A stretch of 64,000 nucleotides of DNA, from the NCBI RefSeq assembly GCF_019645815.1, contig NZ_CP080997.1, positions 4,778,880 through 4,842,879 on the forward strand, written 5' to 3'. Position 1 is the first letter of the stretch. Every line of letters begins with the position of its first letter. Below the pieces are notes generated by a model. The model worked only from the letters and a program-made list of their open reading frames with translations. It made no database searches and was not told where the DNA came from. The DNA is from Mycolicibacter heraklionensis (GTDB lineage: Bacteria > Actinomycetota > Actinomycetes > Mycobacteriales > Mycobacteriaceae). A program made the position numbers and the translations under genes. Of the stretch, positions 1 through 10,327 are shown in pieces.

Positions 1-3000
1 CCGCCGTTACCACCAGCGCCACCCGCACCACCATTGGCACCAGAAACACCCGCAGTCGTGGAGTCGGCGCCGTTGAAGCCCTTACCGCCCTGGCCGCCGG
101 CGCCGCCGACACCGGCGTTGCCATCGGTTCCGCCCGCGGCCGCGACACCATCGCCGCTGAGTCCACCGCTGCCGGCCTTGCCGGCGTTACCGCCCGCACC
201 GCCGTTGCCACCGGCGGTGCCGTCGACATGGCTTGCCGTGCCGTCCGCACCGGTTGCGCCCGCGGCACCCGCACCGCCGTTGCCGCCGTTACCACCGACA
301 CCGCCGGCGCCCGCCGCGCCATTGTTGGTGCCGTGCCCGCCGACGCCACCGGCGCCACCGTTTCCGCCGGCACCGCCGTTGGTGCCACTGGCGCCCGCGG
401 TGGCTCCGGCCACGCCTTCGAGTCCGTTGCCGCCCTTGCCGCCGGCGCCGCCGGCACCACCATCACCTTGAGCGGCACGTGTCCCGTTGGTCTGCAGACC
501 GCCCTGTCCGCCGTCACCACCGGCGCCTCCGGCGCCACCGTTGGTGCCATCGACGCGTCCTGTGCTGCCGTTGACGCCGTCGAAGCCCTTGCCGCCGGCG
601 CCGCCCTTACCGCCGACACCGGCCGAGCCGTCGTTGCCGGAGGCGGCGGTGGAGCCGTTGCCGCTGTCGCCGCCGACGCCGCCCTTGCCGGCGTTGCCAC
701 CGGCGCCGCCGGTCTGGCCCGCCGTGCCGTCCACGTGGGTGGCCGTGCCATCGGCGCCGTTGCCGCCCGTGGCGCCGTCACCGCCGGATCCGCCGTTACC
801 GCCCACGCCGCCGAGGCCGTGGAGGCCCGCGTTGGTGCCGGTTCCGCCGACACCGCCGGCGCCACCGGCACCGCCGTTGCCGCCGTTCTCGCCGGCCGCA
901 CCGGCGGTGGCCCCATCTAGGCCTTCGTAGCCGTTGCCGCCCTTGCCGCCGGCACCACCGTTGCCGCCATCGCCGTCGGCGGCGCGCGTGTTGTCGGCGT
1001 TCAGGCCGCCCTGGCCGCCGTTGCCGCCGGCGCCACCGGCCTGGCCCGCGGTGCCGTCGGGGTTGGCCTGCGAACCAGCGACACCGTCCTGGCCGTCAGA
1101 ACCGTTTCCGCCCTTGCCGCCGACACCGGCAGCTCCCGCGGCCGCCCGAGAACCGTTGGCTTCCACGCCACCCACGCCGGCGTTGCCGCCGGCGCCACCG
1201 TTGCCGCCCGCGGTACCCGAGGCCGCGCCGTTGTCGGAAGCGGCGTCATAACCGGCACCGCCGACGCCGCCATTGCCGCCCTTACCGGCAACGCCACTGC
1301 TGCCGCTGGCGGCATGGTTGCCGTTGCCGGAGTCACCACCGGCACCCCCGACACCGGCGTTGCCGCCGTTGCCACCGTTGCCGCCGGCCCCGCCATCGGG
1401 GTCAGATGCCGTGCCCGCCAAGCCAATTGAACCGTCGGCGCCATCGGTGCCCGATCCGCCCTTACCGCCGACGCCACCCGCGCCATGAGTGCCCGCCGTG
1501 GAGCCAGTGCCACCGGCACCACCGTCGCCACCGACGCCACCATTGCCGCCCGAGGTGCCGGCCGCAGCGCCCGCAGCCACCGCGTCGTACCCGGCGCCGC
1601 CCTTGCCGCCGGCGCCACCGTCGCCGCCGGCGCCCTGCGCGGCGTGGGTGGTGCCGTTGGCCTCGAGACCGCCCTGACCGCCGTTGCCGCCGGCGCCGCC
1701 GGCACCACCGGCCTTGCCTTCGGGGTCGAGCGCCGTGCCCGCAGCACCTGCGGCACCGTCTTTGCCGTCGCCGCCGGCGCCACCGGCGCCGGCCACGCCG
1801 GAGTCCGCGCGGGAGCCATCGGTCTCAAGACCGCCCAGACCCGCGTTGCCGCCCACACCGCCATTGCCACCGGCGGTACCGGCCGCCGCGGTCGCATCCG
1901 TCGCCGCGTCGTAGCCCTTGCCGCCGACGCCACCGCTGCCGCCCTTACCGGCGGTACCGGCCGCACCGCTATCGGCCTGACCACCAGCGCCCTGACCACC
2001 GGCACCGGCAAGCCCGGCGTTACCGCCTGCGCCACCGGCCTCACCGGCGGAACCGTCTGCGTGAGCGGCAGTTCCGTCGGCACCGTCGGCGCCGTCGAGG
2101 CCGTCGCCACCGCCACCACCGTTGCCGCCGAGACCGCCGACACCCTGGGTGCCGGCCGCACCCGAAGCGGCGTTGGCGATGAACCAGCCACCGGCACCAC
2201 CGGCACCGGCCACACCAGCCGCGCCACCATTGCCGCCTACGCCGCCATTGCCACCGCTGGCCCCGTCGATCTCGGAACTGGTGCCGTCAACTCCGTCAGC
2301 ACCTTGGCCACCGGCACCGCCCGCGCCACCGTTTCCGGCCGCACCGCCCTTGCCGCCGGCACCGAACAGGTACGAGCCCCGGCCACCGGCACCACCGTTA
2401 CCGCCGGCACCACCATTGTTGCCGTTGCCGCCATTGCCGTCGCCGCCGTTGGCGAAGCTGCCGGCGAGACCGACGGCACCGGCCAGCCCGTCACCGCCCT
2501 GGCCGCCCACCCCTGCCGTGCTGAACAGTCCCCACAATGCGGCGTCGCCACCGATGCCGCCCGTGCCACCGACACCACCCGCGGTGGCCGCGTCACCGCC
2601 GTCACCCCCGGCGCCACCCTGGCTGAACCAGGCGAACAGACCCGCGGCACCGCCGTCGCCACCATCGCCGCCCAGGTAACCGTCACCGCCGGCGCCGCCG
2701 TCACCACCGAACAGACCACCCTGGCCGCCCGCGCCACCGTCGATGCTGGTGCCGGTGCCGTCGGCATCCCAGCCCGCACCGCCGGTGCCGTAAATCCACC
2801 CGCCCGCATAACCGTCGGGGTGCAGAGCCGTGCCGTCCGCGCCGTCGCCAAACGGCCTGAACCAGTCGATGTCACCCCAATTGAACGACGCGTCCGCAGC
2901 GCCCGGCACATCCAGCGAGGCCGCCCCGATACCTGCCAGATTCAGATCCGCCAGGATCGCATCCCACGTGGCCTGGTCACCCAGACCATCGAAGAAGGGC

Positions 3001-3251
3001 GACCAACTGCCCGGATCCAGAACCACCGCCCAGGCCGCCTGGTCACCCCAGTTGGCACCCAGGTCCGCCACGGCATTACCCAGGTCGGCACCCAACAGGT
3101 CCACCAGTACATCGTCAAAATCGGCATGCGCCGGGGGCGCCGCCGCCCACGGCCCCAACCCGAACGCGAGAAACGCACTCACCGCAGTTCCGGCGCCGAA
3201 CACCCGGTTGCTGCGATGAATCTTTTGACCACTCCGACGATGACGAGACAT
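1..3251 (-). CDS. PGRS-type glycine-rich exported protein, C-terminus cut by window edge
   Basis: The frame is open from ATG 3251 to the left edge, giving about 1083 residues without a stop. The N-terminus has basic residues, then a hydrophobic stretch (GAGTAVSAFLAFGLGPWAAA) ending in PPAHA-D, a signal peptide with likely cleavage near residue 43. About 100 non-glycine residues rich in Asp and Trp follow, then FGDGADGTALHPDGYAGGWI, a weak version of the junction motif of the sister proteins. The rest is GGAGGNGG-type repeat. Short loops of the type GGLxxxGxTxxAA recur inside it. There is no PE domain. AAGGGG lies 8 nt before the ATG. The gene is separated from its upstream neighbour by a terminator and has its own candidate promoter. 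The function is unknown; a cell-surface location is inferred from the signal peptide and composition. Confidence 0.88.
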   Translation of the reverse strand, partial: MSRHRRSGQKIHRSNRVFGAGTAVSAFLAFGLGPWAAAPPAHADFDDVLVDLLGADLGNAVADLGANWGDQAAWAVVLDPGSWSPFFDGLGDQATWDAILADLNLAGIGAASLDVPGAADASFNWGDIDWFRPFGDGADGTALHPDGYAGGWIYGTGGAGWDADGTGTSIDGGAGGQGGLFGGDGGAGGDGYLGGDGGDGGAAGLFAWFSQGGAGGDGGDAATAGGVGGTGGIGGDAALWGLFSTAGVGGQGGDGLAGAVGLAGSFANGGDGNGGNGNNGGAGGNGGAGGRGSYLFGAGGKGGAAGNGGAGGAGGQGADGVDGTSSEIDGASGGNGGVGGNGGAAGVAGAGGAGGWFIANAASGAAGTQGVGGLGGNGGGGGDGLDGADGADGTAAHADGSAGEAGGAGGNAGLAGAGGQGAGGQADSGAAGTAGKGGSGGVGGKGYDAATDATAAAGTAGGNGGVGGNAGLGGLETDGSRADSGVAGAGGAGGDGKDGAAGAAGTALDPEGKAGGAGGAGGNGGQGGLEANGTTHAAQGAGGDGGAGGKGGAGYDAVAAGAAAGTSGGNGGVGGDGGAGGTGSTAGTHGAGGVGGKGGSGTDGADGSIGLAGTASDPDGGAGGNGGNGGNAGVGGAGGDSGNGNHAASGSSGVAGKGGNGGVGGAGYDAASDNGAASGTAGGNGGAGGNAGVGGVEANGSRAAAGAAGVGGKGGNGSDGQDGVAGSQANPDGTAGQAGGAGGNGGQGGLNADNTRAADGDGGNGGAGGKGGNGYEGLDGATAGAAGENGGNGGAGGAGGVGGTGTNAGLHGLGGVGGNGGSGGDGATGGNGADGTATHVDGTAGQTGGAGGNAGKGGVGGDSGNGSTAASGNDGSAGVGGKGGAGGKGFDGVNGSTGRVDGTNGGAGGAGGDGGQGGLQTNGTRAAQGDGGAGGAGGKGGNGLEGVAGATAGASGTNGGAGGNGGAGGVGGHGTNNGAAGAGGVGGNGGNGGAGAAGATGADGTASHVDGTAGGNGGAGGNAGKAGSGGLSGDGVAAAGGTDGNAGVGGAGGQGGKGFNGADSTTAGVSGANGGAGGAGGNG

Positions 3252-3307
3252 GGCACGTGCCCCTTAGCTGCAGATATTGACATCGGTGGCAAATCTGATG
3301 GGGGGCT

Positions 3308-3335
3308 AGGCTAGCAGTGGCAAATTCTTAGTCAA
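3308..3335 (-). promoter_or_regulatory. Candidate promoter of the leftmost PGRS gene
   Basis: Read on the minus strand, TTGACT (3330-3335) and TAGCCT (3308-3313, fits TANNNT) are 16 bp apart. They lie about 57 bp upstream of the ATG at 3251, giving a leader of about 50 nt with a Shine-Dalgarno sequence. No transcript data support it. Confidence 0.4.
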
Positions 3336-3674
3336 CCCCTATTTCTGTGAGGAAACTGGAAGGGGGTGACCGGGTGGATTCGCGGTTGACTGAACAGGTA
3401 TTACCCAAGCAGCGAAGCGCTTAAGTTAATGCTTGAAATATATTCACAGGTGATCTCCACCACTTATATGTTTCTCAGGTTAGGTAAAAATACCGACGAT
3501 TTGTTTGCCAGAGCGGACGGGCTGGGCCGGGCCCGGTCAGCCGTGGGTGTCACGGCCATCGGAGGCCCCAACGCCATCGCCTCCCGGCCGAGGGGCCAGC
3601 CCGTCGCGAATGCGATAGGGATGACGGTTCGCAAAACGGGATGTCTTTTTCTCTCCCTCTCCCGCCCAAAAGAG
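3336..3674. other. AT-rich intergenic region between two PGRS genes
   Basis: I see no gene here. About 3405-3515 is clearly AT-richer than the flanks (for example ATGCTTGAAATATATTCAC). Together with the hairpin on its right it separates the leftmost PGRS gene from the next as an independent transcription unit. Confidence 0.5.
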
Positions 3675-3710
3675 CGACGCGGCCACCCCGTTGCCGGGGT
3701 AGCCGCGTCG
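3675..3710 (-). terminator. Intrinsic terminator after the PGRS gene at 3727-10014
   Basis: Inverted repeat with 16-bp arms, 3675-3690 and 3695-3710, and a 4-nt loop. In the minus-strand RNA the single mismatch becomes a G-U pair, so the whole stem can form. CTCTTTT follows immediately downstream on the minus strand. It begins 17 bp after the stop codon. Confidence 0.7.
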
Positions 3711-3726
3711 GTCTGTCGAAGCAGGA

Positions 3727-6700
3727 TCAGCCGTTGGGGCCCGATCCGTTCGGGCCGTTACCGCCGTGGCCGCCGTCGCCGCCCAGGCCGAGGTTGCCGC
3801 CGTCGCCACCGGCACCGCCAGCGCCGCCGGTGCCGGATGTTCCGGTGTTGTTCCAGCCGTCACCACCGTTGCCGCCGTTGCCGACCGGGCCACTCGGGAC
3901 GCTGCCCGCGCTGCCGGCCGTGGCGTTGCCGGAACCGGTGCCGGCATTGCCGCCCGCGGCGCTCGGGTAGGCGACGTCGCCGCCGTCGCCGCCGTCACCG
4001 CCGTGGTGGTTGGTGGCGTCGCCGTTTGCTCCGGCACCACCGTTGCCCGCCGTGCCGTCGGCTCCGCCGTTGCCACCATTGCCACCCGCACCGAGGCTGC
4101 CGGTGGTGCCGTGGGCCGCGGTCCCACCGAGACCACCGTTGCCGCCGTTACCGCCTTTACCGCCGATAGCGCCGTCGCCACCGTCTTGGCCGTTGTTGGC
4201 CTGCCCGGCGACTCCCGACGCCACCGCACCGGCAGCACCGTTCATGCCGCTGCCACCCTGGCCACCGTCGGCGCCCGAGCCACCCGCACCACCGGCGCCG
4301 CCGTTACCGGCCTGCGCGCCGCCGAGTCCGCCGGCGCCGCCATTGCCGCCCGCGCCACCGTCCTGGCCCGCGAGACCGGAGCCACCCGCGACGGTGGCGC
4401 TGAGCCCGGCCACCCCCGCCGTACCGCTACCACCGGCACCACCGTCGCCACCGTTACCGATCGCGCCGCCATTGCCGCCCTTGCCGCCCGCACCGCCGGA
4501 GGCTCCCGCCGCCGCGTTCGGGTCGTGGGACGGGTCGTAGCCGGCGCCGCCGTTGCCGCCGTTGCCGGACGGGCCGATGGCCTGGGTTCCGTTCGCGCCG
4601 TCAGTACCGTCGGTGCCGCCGGCACCGACCGTGGTACCGGCCGCGCCGCCCGTTCCGCCAGTGCCGGCGATGCTCCCCGGGTCACCGCCGTTACCGCCGT
4701 TGCCGCCGTTGGGGGTGCTGGCATTGCCGGCGGCACCGTTGCCGCCCTGGCCGCCCTCGCCCGCGGTGCCGGCGCTGCCGCCGTTGCCACCATTGCCGTT
4801 GGTGCCAACGGTGCCGTGACTGGTGGTGCCGGCATTGCCGCCGGCACCTCCGGTACCGCCCGATCCGGCTTCGCCACCGTTACCGCCGTTACCGCCGCTC
4901 GCGCCGGCCACCGATCCGGTGCTGGCGTCATACCCCGCGCCACCGGTGCCGCCGGCACCGCCGGCTCCACCGCTGCCGCCGTTGCCGCCGTTGCCGGCGA
5001 CGTTGGCCGCCAGCGACCCGCCGTTGCCGCCCGCACCACCCTTGCCGCCGTCGCCGCCGGCTAGGCCTTGACCACCGGCGCCGCCGTTCGGGTTTGCGAG
5101 GGTGCCCGCGGTGCCGGCCGCGCCGGTGCCGCCGACGCCGGTCTTACCGTCACCGCCGACGCCACCATTGCCGCCGTTGCCGATGTTGCCGCCGTTGCCG
5201 CCGGCTCCGCCGTCACCGCCGCTGGTACCACCGGCCGCGCCTGCGTCGTTGGCGGCGTTGTAGCCGTCGCCGCCCGCACCACCGTTACCGGCCGGCCCAG
5301 TGATGCCGGTGCCGTCGGCCCCGTTACCGCCGTTGATCCCACCGGTGCCGCCGGTGCCGTGCGCACCACCGGCGCCGCCGCTGCCCGCGGTGCCGGCGTT
5401 ACCGCCCGCACCGCCGTTGCCGCCGTTGATGGCCAGCGCATCGCCGTTGGCGCCGTTCCCGCCATCACCCGGTGTGCCGGCGTCACCACCAGCACCGCCG
5501 GCGCCGCCGTTGCCGTTGGCACCAGCGGTCCCGTTGGAGGCAGCGCCACCGTTGCCACCGGCGCCGCCGTAGCCGCCGGCCTGGCCGTTGCCGCCGGACC
5601 CGCCATCGGTTCCGGAGTCGCCGGCCACCGTGGCGCTGGTGCCGGCGACGCCGTCGCCGCCGCTGCCGCCCCTGCCGCCGGCCCCGCCGACACCGCCGGT
5701 GCCACCGTTGCCGGACGTCGAGCCGCCGACACCACCGTCGCCGCCCTTGCCGCCGTGGAAGCCCGCGGTGCCGTCGGTGCCGCTGATGTGGGCCAGCGTG
5801 CCCTGGTTGCCGTCGGTGCCGTTGCCGCCGGTGCCGCCTGCGCCGCCCGCTCCACCGTTGCCGATGTTGCCGCCGTCGCCGCCCTTACCGCCATCGCCAC
5901 CGACGCCGGTCGCATTGTCGAAGCCGGCACCGCCGGCGCCGCCGTTGCCTGCCGGACCGGCCGGGCTGCTGCCGCCGGTTCCGCTGGTGGCAGGACCTGC
6001 GCCGGTACCGGCCGCGCCGCCGGTTCCACCGGTGCTCGAGTTGCCCCCGGCGCCGCCGTTGCCCCCGTTGAGGTTGGACGCGTCGCCGGCCGCACCGTCA
6101 CCGCCGTTGCCCCCGGCGGCGCCGTCGCCACCGGATCCTCCGGACCCGGCCGCGCCCTCGCTGCCACCGGCTCCAGAGCCACCCGCGGCCACGCCGCCGG
6201 CCGCACCACCGTTGCCGCCCCGGCCGCCGTTGCCGGCTGAACCGGCGTCGCCGCCCTTCTCCCCAGAACCGTCACCGCTGTTGAGATAGGTGCCGTTGGT
6301 CCCGGCCGCGCCGGCACCCGCGTTTCCGCCCTGGGCGCCCGCACCGCCGGCTCCGCCGTTGCCGCCCTGACCGGAGATGGCGCCGCCGAGGCCACCCGCA
6401 CCGCCGTTGCCGCCCGACCCGCCGTCGGTACCGCTGGTGCCGTCGTCTCCCGCCACCGTGGCGGCGATCCCGTTGGTGCCCGCGACACCGCTGCCGCCGG
6501 CCCCGCCGTCGCCGCCGTCGCCGAGGTTGCCGCCGTCGCCACCGCGGCCGCCGTTGCCGCCGGACGCGCCGGCCGCGCTGGAGGTGAAGCCGTCACCGCC
6601 CTTGCCGCCGTTGCCCACCGGGCCGCTGACACCGGCACCCTGCGATCCGGCGGCGCCGGTCGACGCACCGGTACCGGCCGTGCCCGCGGCACCGCCCTGG

Positions 6701-9700
6701 CTGGAGTCACCACCGCGACCACCGTTGCCGCCGTTGATGTTGTTCACGTCGCCGTTGGCGCCGGCACCGCCGTTGCCGCCCGCGGCACCATCGCCGCCGC
6801 TGCCGGCGTTGCCACCGGCCCCGCCGGTGGCCGAGCTGCCGTCGCCGTTGGTGCCACCCGCACCACCATTGCCGCCATTACCACCGGCCCCGGCGGTCCC
6901 GGCGTTGCCACCCGCACCACCATTGCCGTCACCGGTGGCGAACGATCCGGCTGCACCGGTCACGCCCGCCGCGGCGTCGCCACCGTTGGCGCCCGAACCA
7001 CCATTGCCGCCGAGACCGCCGGTCAGTGCCGCCGACCCGGTACCGGCGTTGCCGCCCTTGCCGCCGACGCCACCCGAGCCACCACTGGTGCCGGAGTTGC
7101 CGTTACCACTTGCGTCGGTGCCGACACCATTGTTCCCGGCCACGCCGTTGCCGCCGGCGCCGCCGTTGCCACCGTTGCCGAGGTTGCCGCCGTTGCCACC
7201 GGCACCGCCGTTGCCACCGGACGCACCGGCCGCACTGGAGGTGAAGCCGTCACCGCCCTTGCCGCCGTTGCCGGCCGGGCCGCCCACACCCGCACCCTGC
7301 GATCCGGCGGCGCCGGTCGACGCGCCGGTACCGGCCGTGCCCGCGGCACCGCCCTGGCTGGAGTCACCACCGCGGCCACCGTTGCCGCCATTGAGGTGCG
7401 ACGCGTCTCCGTTGGCACCCGCGCCACCGTCACCGCCCTTGGCGCCCGCGCCGCCGTTGCCGGCGTTGCCGCCGGTGCCGGTCGAGGCCGAGCTGCCGTC
7501 GCCGTTGGTGCCACCCGCGCCACCGTTGCCGCCGTTACCACCGGCCCCGGCGGTCCCGGCGTTGCCACCGGCACCACCATTGCCGTCACCGGTGGCGAAC
7601 GATCCGGCTGCACCGGTCACGCCCGCCGCGGCGTCGCCACCGTTGGCGCCCGAACCACCATTGCCGCCGAGACCGCCGGTCAGTGCCGCCGACCCGGTAC
7701 CGGCGTTGCCGCCCTTGCCGCCGACGCCGCCCGAGCCACCACTGGTGCCGGAGTTGCCGTTACCACTTGCGTCGGTGCCGACACCATTGTTCCCGGCCAC
7801 GCCGTTGCCGCCGGCGCCGCCGTTGCCACCGTTGCCGAGGTTGCCACCATCACCACCGGCACCGCCGTTGCCACCGGAGGCCCCGGCCACCGTGGAGGTG
7901 AAGCCGTCGCCGCCGTCACCACCGTTGCCGCCGCCGGTCACCTGGTTCCCGCTGGCTCCATGCAGGCCGGCCGTGCCGCCGTTACCTCCAGTGCCGGCGC
8001 TGCCGCCGGCACCACCGGCACCTTCGACGCCGGCGTTGCCGCCGTTGCCGCCCTGGCCACCGTCGAGGTGGGTGGCGTCGCCATCGGCGCCCCGGCCGCC
8101 GTTACCCCCGGCGCCGGCGTCACCGCCCTTACCGCCCGCACCGCCGTTGCCGTTGCCGCCGTTGCTGGTGGCGCCGTGGCCCGCGTTACCGCCGGCGCCA
8201 CCCTCGCCGCCGGTTCCACCGGCACCGCCGTTGCCGCCGTTCTCACCCGCACCGTCATTCACGCCTTGCACACCCGCGGCGCCGGTGTATCCGGCACCGC
8301 CGGCACCACCGAGACCACCCCGACCCCCGACACCACCGTCGCCGCCGGTTCCGGAGTTCGGGTTCAGGGCGTCACCGCCGACGCCGCCGGCGCCGCCCTT
8401 GCCGCCGGTGCCACCGGCACCGCCCTGGCCGGCTTCCCAGCCGCCGGCACCACCGGCACCGCCGTTGCCACCGTTGCCACCGGCACCACCCTTGCCGCCG
8501 TGGCCGTTCTCCAGCAGCACGCCACTGTTGCCGCCCTTGCCGCCGTCACCGCCGTTGCCACCGTTGCCGCCGGTACCGCCGTCCCCGACCGCGCCGGCGT
8601 TGCCGCCGAGACCGCCGTTACCGCCGGCGAAGGTGAGCGCCTTGAATCCCAATTCGCCTGCGTGGGCGGCGTTGTAGGCCGCCACGTCGAACCCGGCACC
8701 GCCGTTACCGCCGTTACCGCCGCTGGTGGCGGCCTGGCCGTCCGCACCGCTGGCCGCGCGCTCGGTGGTGGAGCCGCCGGTCAGGCCGCCTTCGCCACCG
8801 TGGCCGATCGCGCCGGGGTTTCCGCCGTCGCCGCCGTTACCGCCGTCGGGGTGCTCGCTGGTCGCCTCCAAGCCGGCGCCGCCGTCACCGGCAATCCCGG
8901 CGTTACCGCCCGCACCGCCCTGGCCGCCGAGGCCGTTGACGCCCGCCGAACCCAGGCTGGTGCCGGCGCCGCCGAGCCCGCCCTGGCCGCCCTGACCACC
9001 GTTGGCGCCGTCGCCACCACCGGCACCGTCACCACCATTGCCGTTGCTGGCGGCCTCGTCCCACTCACCGGCAGCACCGTCACCACCGCGGCCACCGTTA
9101 CCGCCGACGCCGCCGGCACCACCGACACCACCGTTGCCACCATTGCCGAAGAAGCCCGAGGCCTTACCGCCGGCACCACCGTTGCCACCGTTACCACCGA
9201 CCACGCCGTTGCCGCCGACCGCGCCGTTGCCGTCCGAAGCCCACACCCCGGTGGCACCAGCCAGACCCGCCGCACCGGCCGCGCCGATACCGCCCGCACC
9301 ACCGGCACCGCCGGAACCGAACAGCCAGCCCGTGCCATCGCCGCCGTTGCCGCCAGCGCCACCACCTTCGCCACCGGCCCCGCCGCTACCGCCGACGCCC
9401 ATCCACGAACCGCCCGCGCCGCCGTCGCCACCAGCCAAGCCCGCCAGCCCCGCACCGCCGGCACCACCGTTGCCGAACAGGCCGGCCGCGCCGCCGTCAC
9501 CGCCGTCGACACCGTCACCGCCATTACCGAACAGCCAACCGCCCGCACCACCATTGCCGCCATCGACACCGGCAACACCGGTGGCCCCATTGCCGATGAC
9601 GAGCGAGCCGAATCCGAACGTCTCATTGATGAAGGTGTCGACCTGGATGCCCAACGGGCTCTCAATCCAGTCGAGCATGCCGGCATGCAACGGCATGTAG

Positions 9701-10014
9701 ACGAACTCATCGATATACGCACTCAGATCGAACGGGTCGCCACTGGCCAGCCCCGCCGACGAGTCGAACAACGACGCCCAGTCGAGGCCACCCGTGGTGT
9801 CCACCTCGGCAGCCGGCCACGCAGCCGGGTTGAAAAGTTCTAGCAGCCAGTCGAATTCACCATCGGCCTGTGCCGCAGGCGCCGACACCAACGGCGTCAT
9901 GCCGAACGCCAAGAATGCCGCTGCCGCCGAACCCGCACCCAGCACTCGCCGATGCGATCCCGCCATCCGTCGCCCGGCTCCGGTCTGCCGTGCGCTCTGA
10001 CGCTTTCCAGTCAT
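3727..10014 (-). CDS. PGRS-type glycine-rich exported protein, 2095 aa
   Basis: I chose ATG 10014 because TTGAGG sits 6 nt upstream, so the TTG at 10026 would be part of the ribosome binding site. Residues 1-50 form a signal peptide with a twin-arginine-like run (SHRRVLGAGSAAAAFLAFGM), ending APAAQA-D. A non-repetitive segment (DGEFDWLLELFNPAAWPAAE, a helix with MHAGMLDWIESPLG) leads to FGFGSLVIGNGATG followed by GGWLFGNGG. This resembles the GRPLI junction before the repeats of PE_PGRS proteins. About 1900 residues of Gly-Gly-X repeat follow to the stop. It is a clear paralogue of the gene at 23730: both share the signal region, YNAAHA..LGF.ALTFAGGN and GSTTERAASGADGQAA. I saw no cysteine. 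The function is unknown. A surface or wall role is inferred, as is polyglycine-II folding by analogy with models for PGRS domains. Confidence 0.9.
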   Translation of the reverse strand: MTGKRQSARQTGAGRRMAGSHRRVLGAGSAAAAFLAFGMTPLVSAPAAQADGEFDWLLELFNPAAWPAAEVDTTGGLDWASLFDSSAGLASGDPFDLSAYIDEFVYMPLHAGMLDWIESPLGIQVDTFINETFGFGSLVIGNGATGVAGVDGGNGGAGGWLFGNGGDGVDGGDGGAAGLFGNGGAGGAGLAGLAGGDGGAGGSWMGVGGSGGAGGEGGGAGGNGGDGTGWLFGSGGAGGAGGIGAAGAAGLAGATGVWASDGNGAVGGNGVVGGNGGNGGAGGKASGFFGNGGNGGVGGAGGVGGNGGRGGDGAAGEWDEAASNGNGGDGAGGGDGANGGQGGQGGLGGAGTSLGSAGVNGLGGQGGAGGNAGIAGDGGAGLEATSEHPDGGNGGDGGNPGAIGHGGEGGLTGGSTTERAASGADGQAATSGGNGGNGGAGFDVAAYNAAHAGELGFKALTFAGGNGGLGGNAGAVGDGGTGGNGGNGGDGGKGGNSGVLLENGHGGKGGAGGNGGNGGAGGAGGWEAGQGGAGGTGGKGGAGGVGGDALNPNSGTGGDGGVGGRGGLGGAGGAGYTGAAGVQGVNDGAGENGGNGGAGGTGGEGGAGGNAGHGATSNGGNGNGGAGGKGGDAGAGGNGGRGADGDATHLDGGQGGNGGNAGVEGAGGAGGSAGTGGNGGTAGLHGASGNQVTGGGNGGDGGDGFTSTVAGASGGNGGAGGDGGNLGNGGNGGAGGNGVAGNNGVGTDASGNGNSGTSGGSGGVGGKGGNAGTGSAALTGGLGGNGGSGANGGDAAAGVTGAAGSFATGDGNGGAGGNAGTAGAGGNGGNGGAGGTNGDGSSASTGTGGNAGNGGAGAKGGDGGAGANGDASHLNGGNGGRGGDSSQGGAAGTAGTGASTGAAGSQGAGVGGPAGNGGKGGDGFTSSAAGASGGNGGAGGNGGNLGNGGNGGAGGNGVAGNNGVGTDASGNGNSGTSGGSGGVGGKGGNAGTGSAALTGGLGGNGGSGANGGDAAAGVTGAAGSFATGDGNGGAGGNAGTAGAGGNGGNGGAGGTNGDGSSATGGAGGNAGSGGDGAAGGNGGAGANGDVNNINGGNGGRGGDSSQGGAAGTAGTGASTGAAGSQGAGVSGPVGNGGKGGDGFTSSAAGASGGNGGRGGDGGNLGDGGDGGAGGSGVAGTNGIAATVAGDDGTSGTDGGSGGNGGAGGLGGAISGQGGNGGAGGAGAQGGNAGAGAAGTNGTYLNSGDGSGEKGGDAGSAGNGGRGGNGGAAGGVAAGGSGAGGSEGAAGSGGSGGDGAAGGNGGDGAAGDASNLNGGNGGAGGNSSTGGTGGAAGTGAGPATSGTGGSSPAGPAGNGGAGGAGFDNATGVGGDGGKGGDGGNIGNGGAGGAGGTGGNGTDGNQGTLAHISGTDGTAGFHGGKGGDGGVGGSTSGNGGTGGVGGAGGRGGSGGDGVAGTSATVAGDSGTDGGSGGNGQAGGYGGAGGNGGAASNGTAGANGNGGAGGAGGDAGTPGDGGNGANGDALAINGGNGGAGGNAGTAGSGGAGGAHGTGGTGGINGGNGADGTGITGPAGNGGAGGDGYNAANDAGAAGGTSGGDGGAGGNGGNIGNGGNGGVGGDGKTGVGGTGAAGTAGTLANPNGGAGGQGLAGGDGGKGGAGGNGGSLAANVAGNGGNGGSGGAGGAGGTGGAGYDASTGSVAGASGGNGGNGGEAGSGGTGGAGGNAGTTSHGTVGTNGNGGNGGSAGTAGEGGQGGNGAAGNASTPNGGNGGNGGDPGSIAGTGGTGGAAGTTVGAGGTDGTDGANGTQAIGPSGNGGNGGAGYDPSHDPNAAAGASGGAGGKGGNGGAIGNGGDGGAGGSGTAGVAGLSATVAGGSGLAGQDGGAGGNGGAGGLGGAQAGNGGAGGAGGSGADGGQGGSGMNGAAGAVASGVAGQANNGQDGGDGAIGGKGGNGGNGGLGGTAAHGTTGSLGAGGNGGNGGADGTAGNGGAGANGDATNHHGGDGGDGGDVAYPSAAGGNAGTGSGNATAGSAGSVPSGPVGNGGNGGDGWNNTGTSGTGGAGGAGGDGGNLGLGGDGGHGGNGPNGSGPNG
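6581..7894 (-). repeat. Two tandem 657-bp units inside the PGRS gene
   Basis: The landmark GAGGTGAAGC recurs at 6581, 7238 and 7895 (the third as GAGGTGAAG followed by a variant), exactly 657 bp (219 codons) apart. A second landmark gives 6901 and 7558. The two encoded units, from GDGFTS to GPxGNGGK, are nearly identical over long stretches, so the duplication is recent and in frame. Confidence 0.85.
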
Positions 10015-10327
10015 TTCCTGCCTCAAGTTCTCAAACGGTGGCCCACCTGCGATGGACCGATGGATGGTTTTAATGTTTTGCTCAGCTATCGCCGCGCGCG
10101 CTGCGCGGCAACAGTCAGACCGGAGACCGATCCGCCACGGAGAATCCGCGGGGCGTCGAGCTGTCCACCCATGTCATCGCGGCAATTACCTGAACCACCC
10201 GCACCCGAATGGGTGCAGCTCGGGATACTGAGCGCTTCCTGTGTTGACAGGTGCTCGGCCCAGCTGCCCTGGCGTGCCAGAGCAGCGTTCTCATCGCGGA
10301 CATCCGTTCACTCGACGACCTGACGCC
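10015..10327. other. Intergenic region between PGRS genes, 313 bp
   Basis: It holds the end of the unit on the right and the start signals of the gene on the left. The part next to the gene is AT-rich around 10066-10090, but I found no convincing -10/-35 pair. Small inverted repeats are present: GCACCC-GAAT-GGGTGC at 10201-10216 and CCTGT-GTTG-ACAGG near 10236-10249. Either could act as a weak terminator for the gene ending at 10328. Confidence 0.4.
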
